Positions 63,451-64,000 of a DNA stretch of 64,000 nt are shown here, one piece after another. A model generated the notes under the pieces. It saw only the letters and a list, made by a program, of their open reading frames with translations, was not told the origin of the DNA and searched no databases. Numbering within the stretch: position 1 is the first letter of the stretch; every line of letters starts with the position of its first letter. This DNA comes from an uncultured Sphingomonadaceae bacterium (GTDB lineage Bacteria > Pseudomonadota > Alphaproteobacteria > Sphingomonadales > Sphingomonadaceae): positions 1-64,000 of the forward strand of contig CAJXSN010000009.1 in the NCBI GenBank assembly GCA_913060895.1, read 5' to 3'. Both the position numbers and the translations under genes were made by a program.

Positions 63451-64000
63451 GCCTCTACTCCTGTCGCTTCGCACAGCGTCGCAGCAAGCGTTCGCCGGGC
63501 AAGCGGTATTTTGAAATCGTTTGCGCCGAAACCGCGAGCATCTTCCAGCAACAGATCCGCCGCCTTATCGAACAATGCAAGCGATGGCTTTTCGCCAATC
63601 AGCATTTCGCCTACGCGATGATCATACCACGGCTTATGTGCGAGTGCGCCAAAGGCCAGATCGGCGCGGGTGAACCTGCCATCGGCCATAGCTATAACTG
63701 CGGCGACTGAGCATAATGCAAATGCATAGGACGACCGCTCGCGAACCTTGCGGTAAGCCTGCGTGCCGCCAACAGGAGCCGGCAAGGTAACACCGGTAAT
63801 AATGTCTCCGGCATCTAGATTATTATCTATATGCGGCGTTTCGCCCGGCAACCTGTGAAACTCTCGTAGCGGCATGGTGCGCGCTGCGCCGTCATTGCCG
63901 CTAATCTCGATCTGCGCATCCAGCGCATAGAGCGCTACCGCCATATCGCCGGGATACGTGGCGATACACTGGTTGCTTGTGCCAAGCACCCCGTGCAGCT
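63447..64000 (-). CDS. FAD-binding subunit of the aldehyde oxidoreductase (PaoB-like), partial
   Basis: The last 184 residues of an FAD-binding molybdopterin dehydrogenase subunit; the gene runs off the right edge of the window. Visible parts are the TSNQCIATYPGDMAVALYALDAQIEI strand region and VRERSSYAFALCSVAAVIAM, both typical of the CO-dehydrogenase-flavoprotein fold and its C-terminal domain. The reading frame is open to base 64000, so the start lies beyond. Confidence 0.92.
   Translation of the reverse strand, partial: LHGVLGTSNQCIATYPGDMAVALYALDAQIEISGNDGAARTMPLREFHRLPGETPHIDNNLDAGDIITGVTLPAPVGGTQAYRKVRERSSYAFALCSVAAVIAMADGRFTRADLAFGALAHKPWYDHRVGEMLIGEKPSLALFDKAADLLLEDARGFGANDFKIPLARRTLAATLCEATGVEA

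Noticed and set aside
1-64000. CRISPR arrays or restriction-modification systems
   Set aside because: I looked for regularly spaced repeats and methylase or Cas motifs. The only spaced repeats are the three iterons, whose 8-9 base gaps are too short for CRISPR spacers.

Overview
The window looks like chromosomal DNA of an alphaproteobacterium of the Sphingomonadales, most like the Erythrobacteraceae. This rests on family-level resemblance (argB-YggT-folD-marC neighbourhood, several large TonB-dependent receptors, a chromosomal VirB cluster, moderately high GC); no 16S or ribosomal protein gene is present to confirm it. The first 34 bases are not biological: they match the Illumina Nextera read-2 transposase adapter, so the contig begins with untrimmed library sequence.

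Layout. 35-2020: an AT-richer membrane-protein gene, then a DUF559 gene between facing GC-rich palindromic repeats. 2024-9848: housekeeping genes (thermonuclease-like protein, PRC-barrel protein, argB, YggT, folD, a lipoprotein, marC, a Lon-substrate-domain protein, a thioredoxin-TPR protein). 10096-10170: tRNA-Gly(GCC).

10126-31430: a 21.25-kb integrative island bounded by a perfect 51-bp direct repeat. The left copy is the 3' part of the intact tRNA-Gly gene; the right copy is a tRNA fragment next to a P4-type integrase. The cargo is a cobalamin module: outer- and inner-membrane corrinoid uptake (btuB, btuF, btuC, btuD), cobyric acid to cobalamin assembly (cobQ, cobD, threonine-phosphate decarboxylase, cobU, cobS, cobT, alpha-ribazole phosphatase) and corrinoid adenosyltransferase (cobO). 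A cobalamin riboswitch precedes btuB and probably controls a seven-gene operon. No corrin-ring synthesis gene is present, so the island looks like a transferable corrinoid-salvage kit. It also holds an IS91-type element with a partner tyrosine recombinase, an AlpA-like regulator with a coupled 54-codon gene, a nitronate monooxygenase, a fused nucleotidyltransferase-HEPN protein, and a group of three 15-bp iterons plus a perfect DnaA box that resembles an orphan plasmid origin.

31557-46105: a TonB-dependent receptor with a His/Glu-rich loop (zinc-type), a dcd-thioesterase-reductase-DoxX gene group, putA, a muramidase, a fused 5-oxoprolinase and an N-terminally shortened DUF2891 protein. 46258-54176: a compact type IV secretion cluster (transglycosylase, VirB2, B3, B4, B6, B9, B10, B11) with no VirB5, B7, B8 or D4 between its tightly packed genes. 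54369-59268: a small secreted protein divergent from a lipoprotein-TonB receptor pair, with 11-bp-spaced Pho-box-like repeats between them. 59318-59800: a decayed IS3-type transposase. 59834-64000: the end of a PaoABC-type molybdenum hydroxylase operon (FAD subunit cut by the window edge, molybdopterin subunit, XdhC chaperone, MobA-like cytidylyltransferase).
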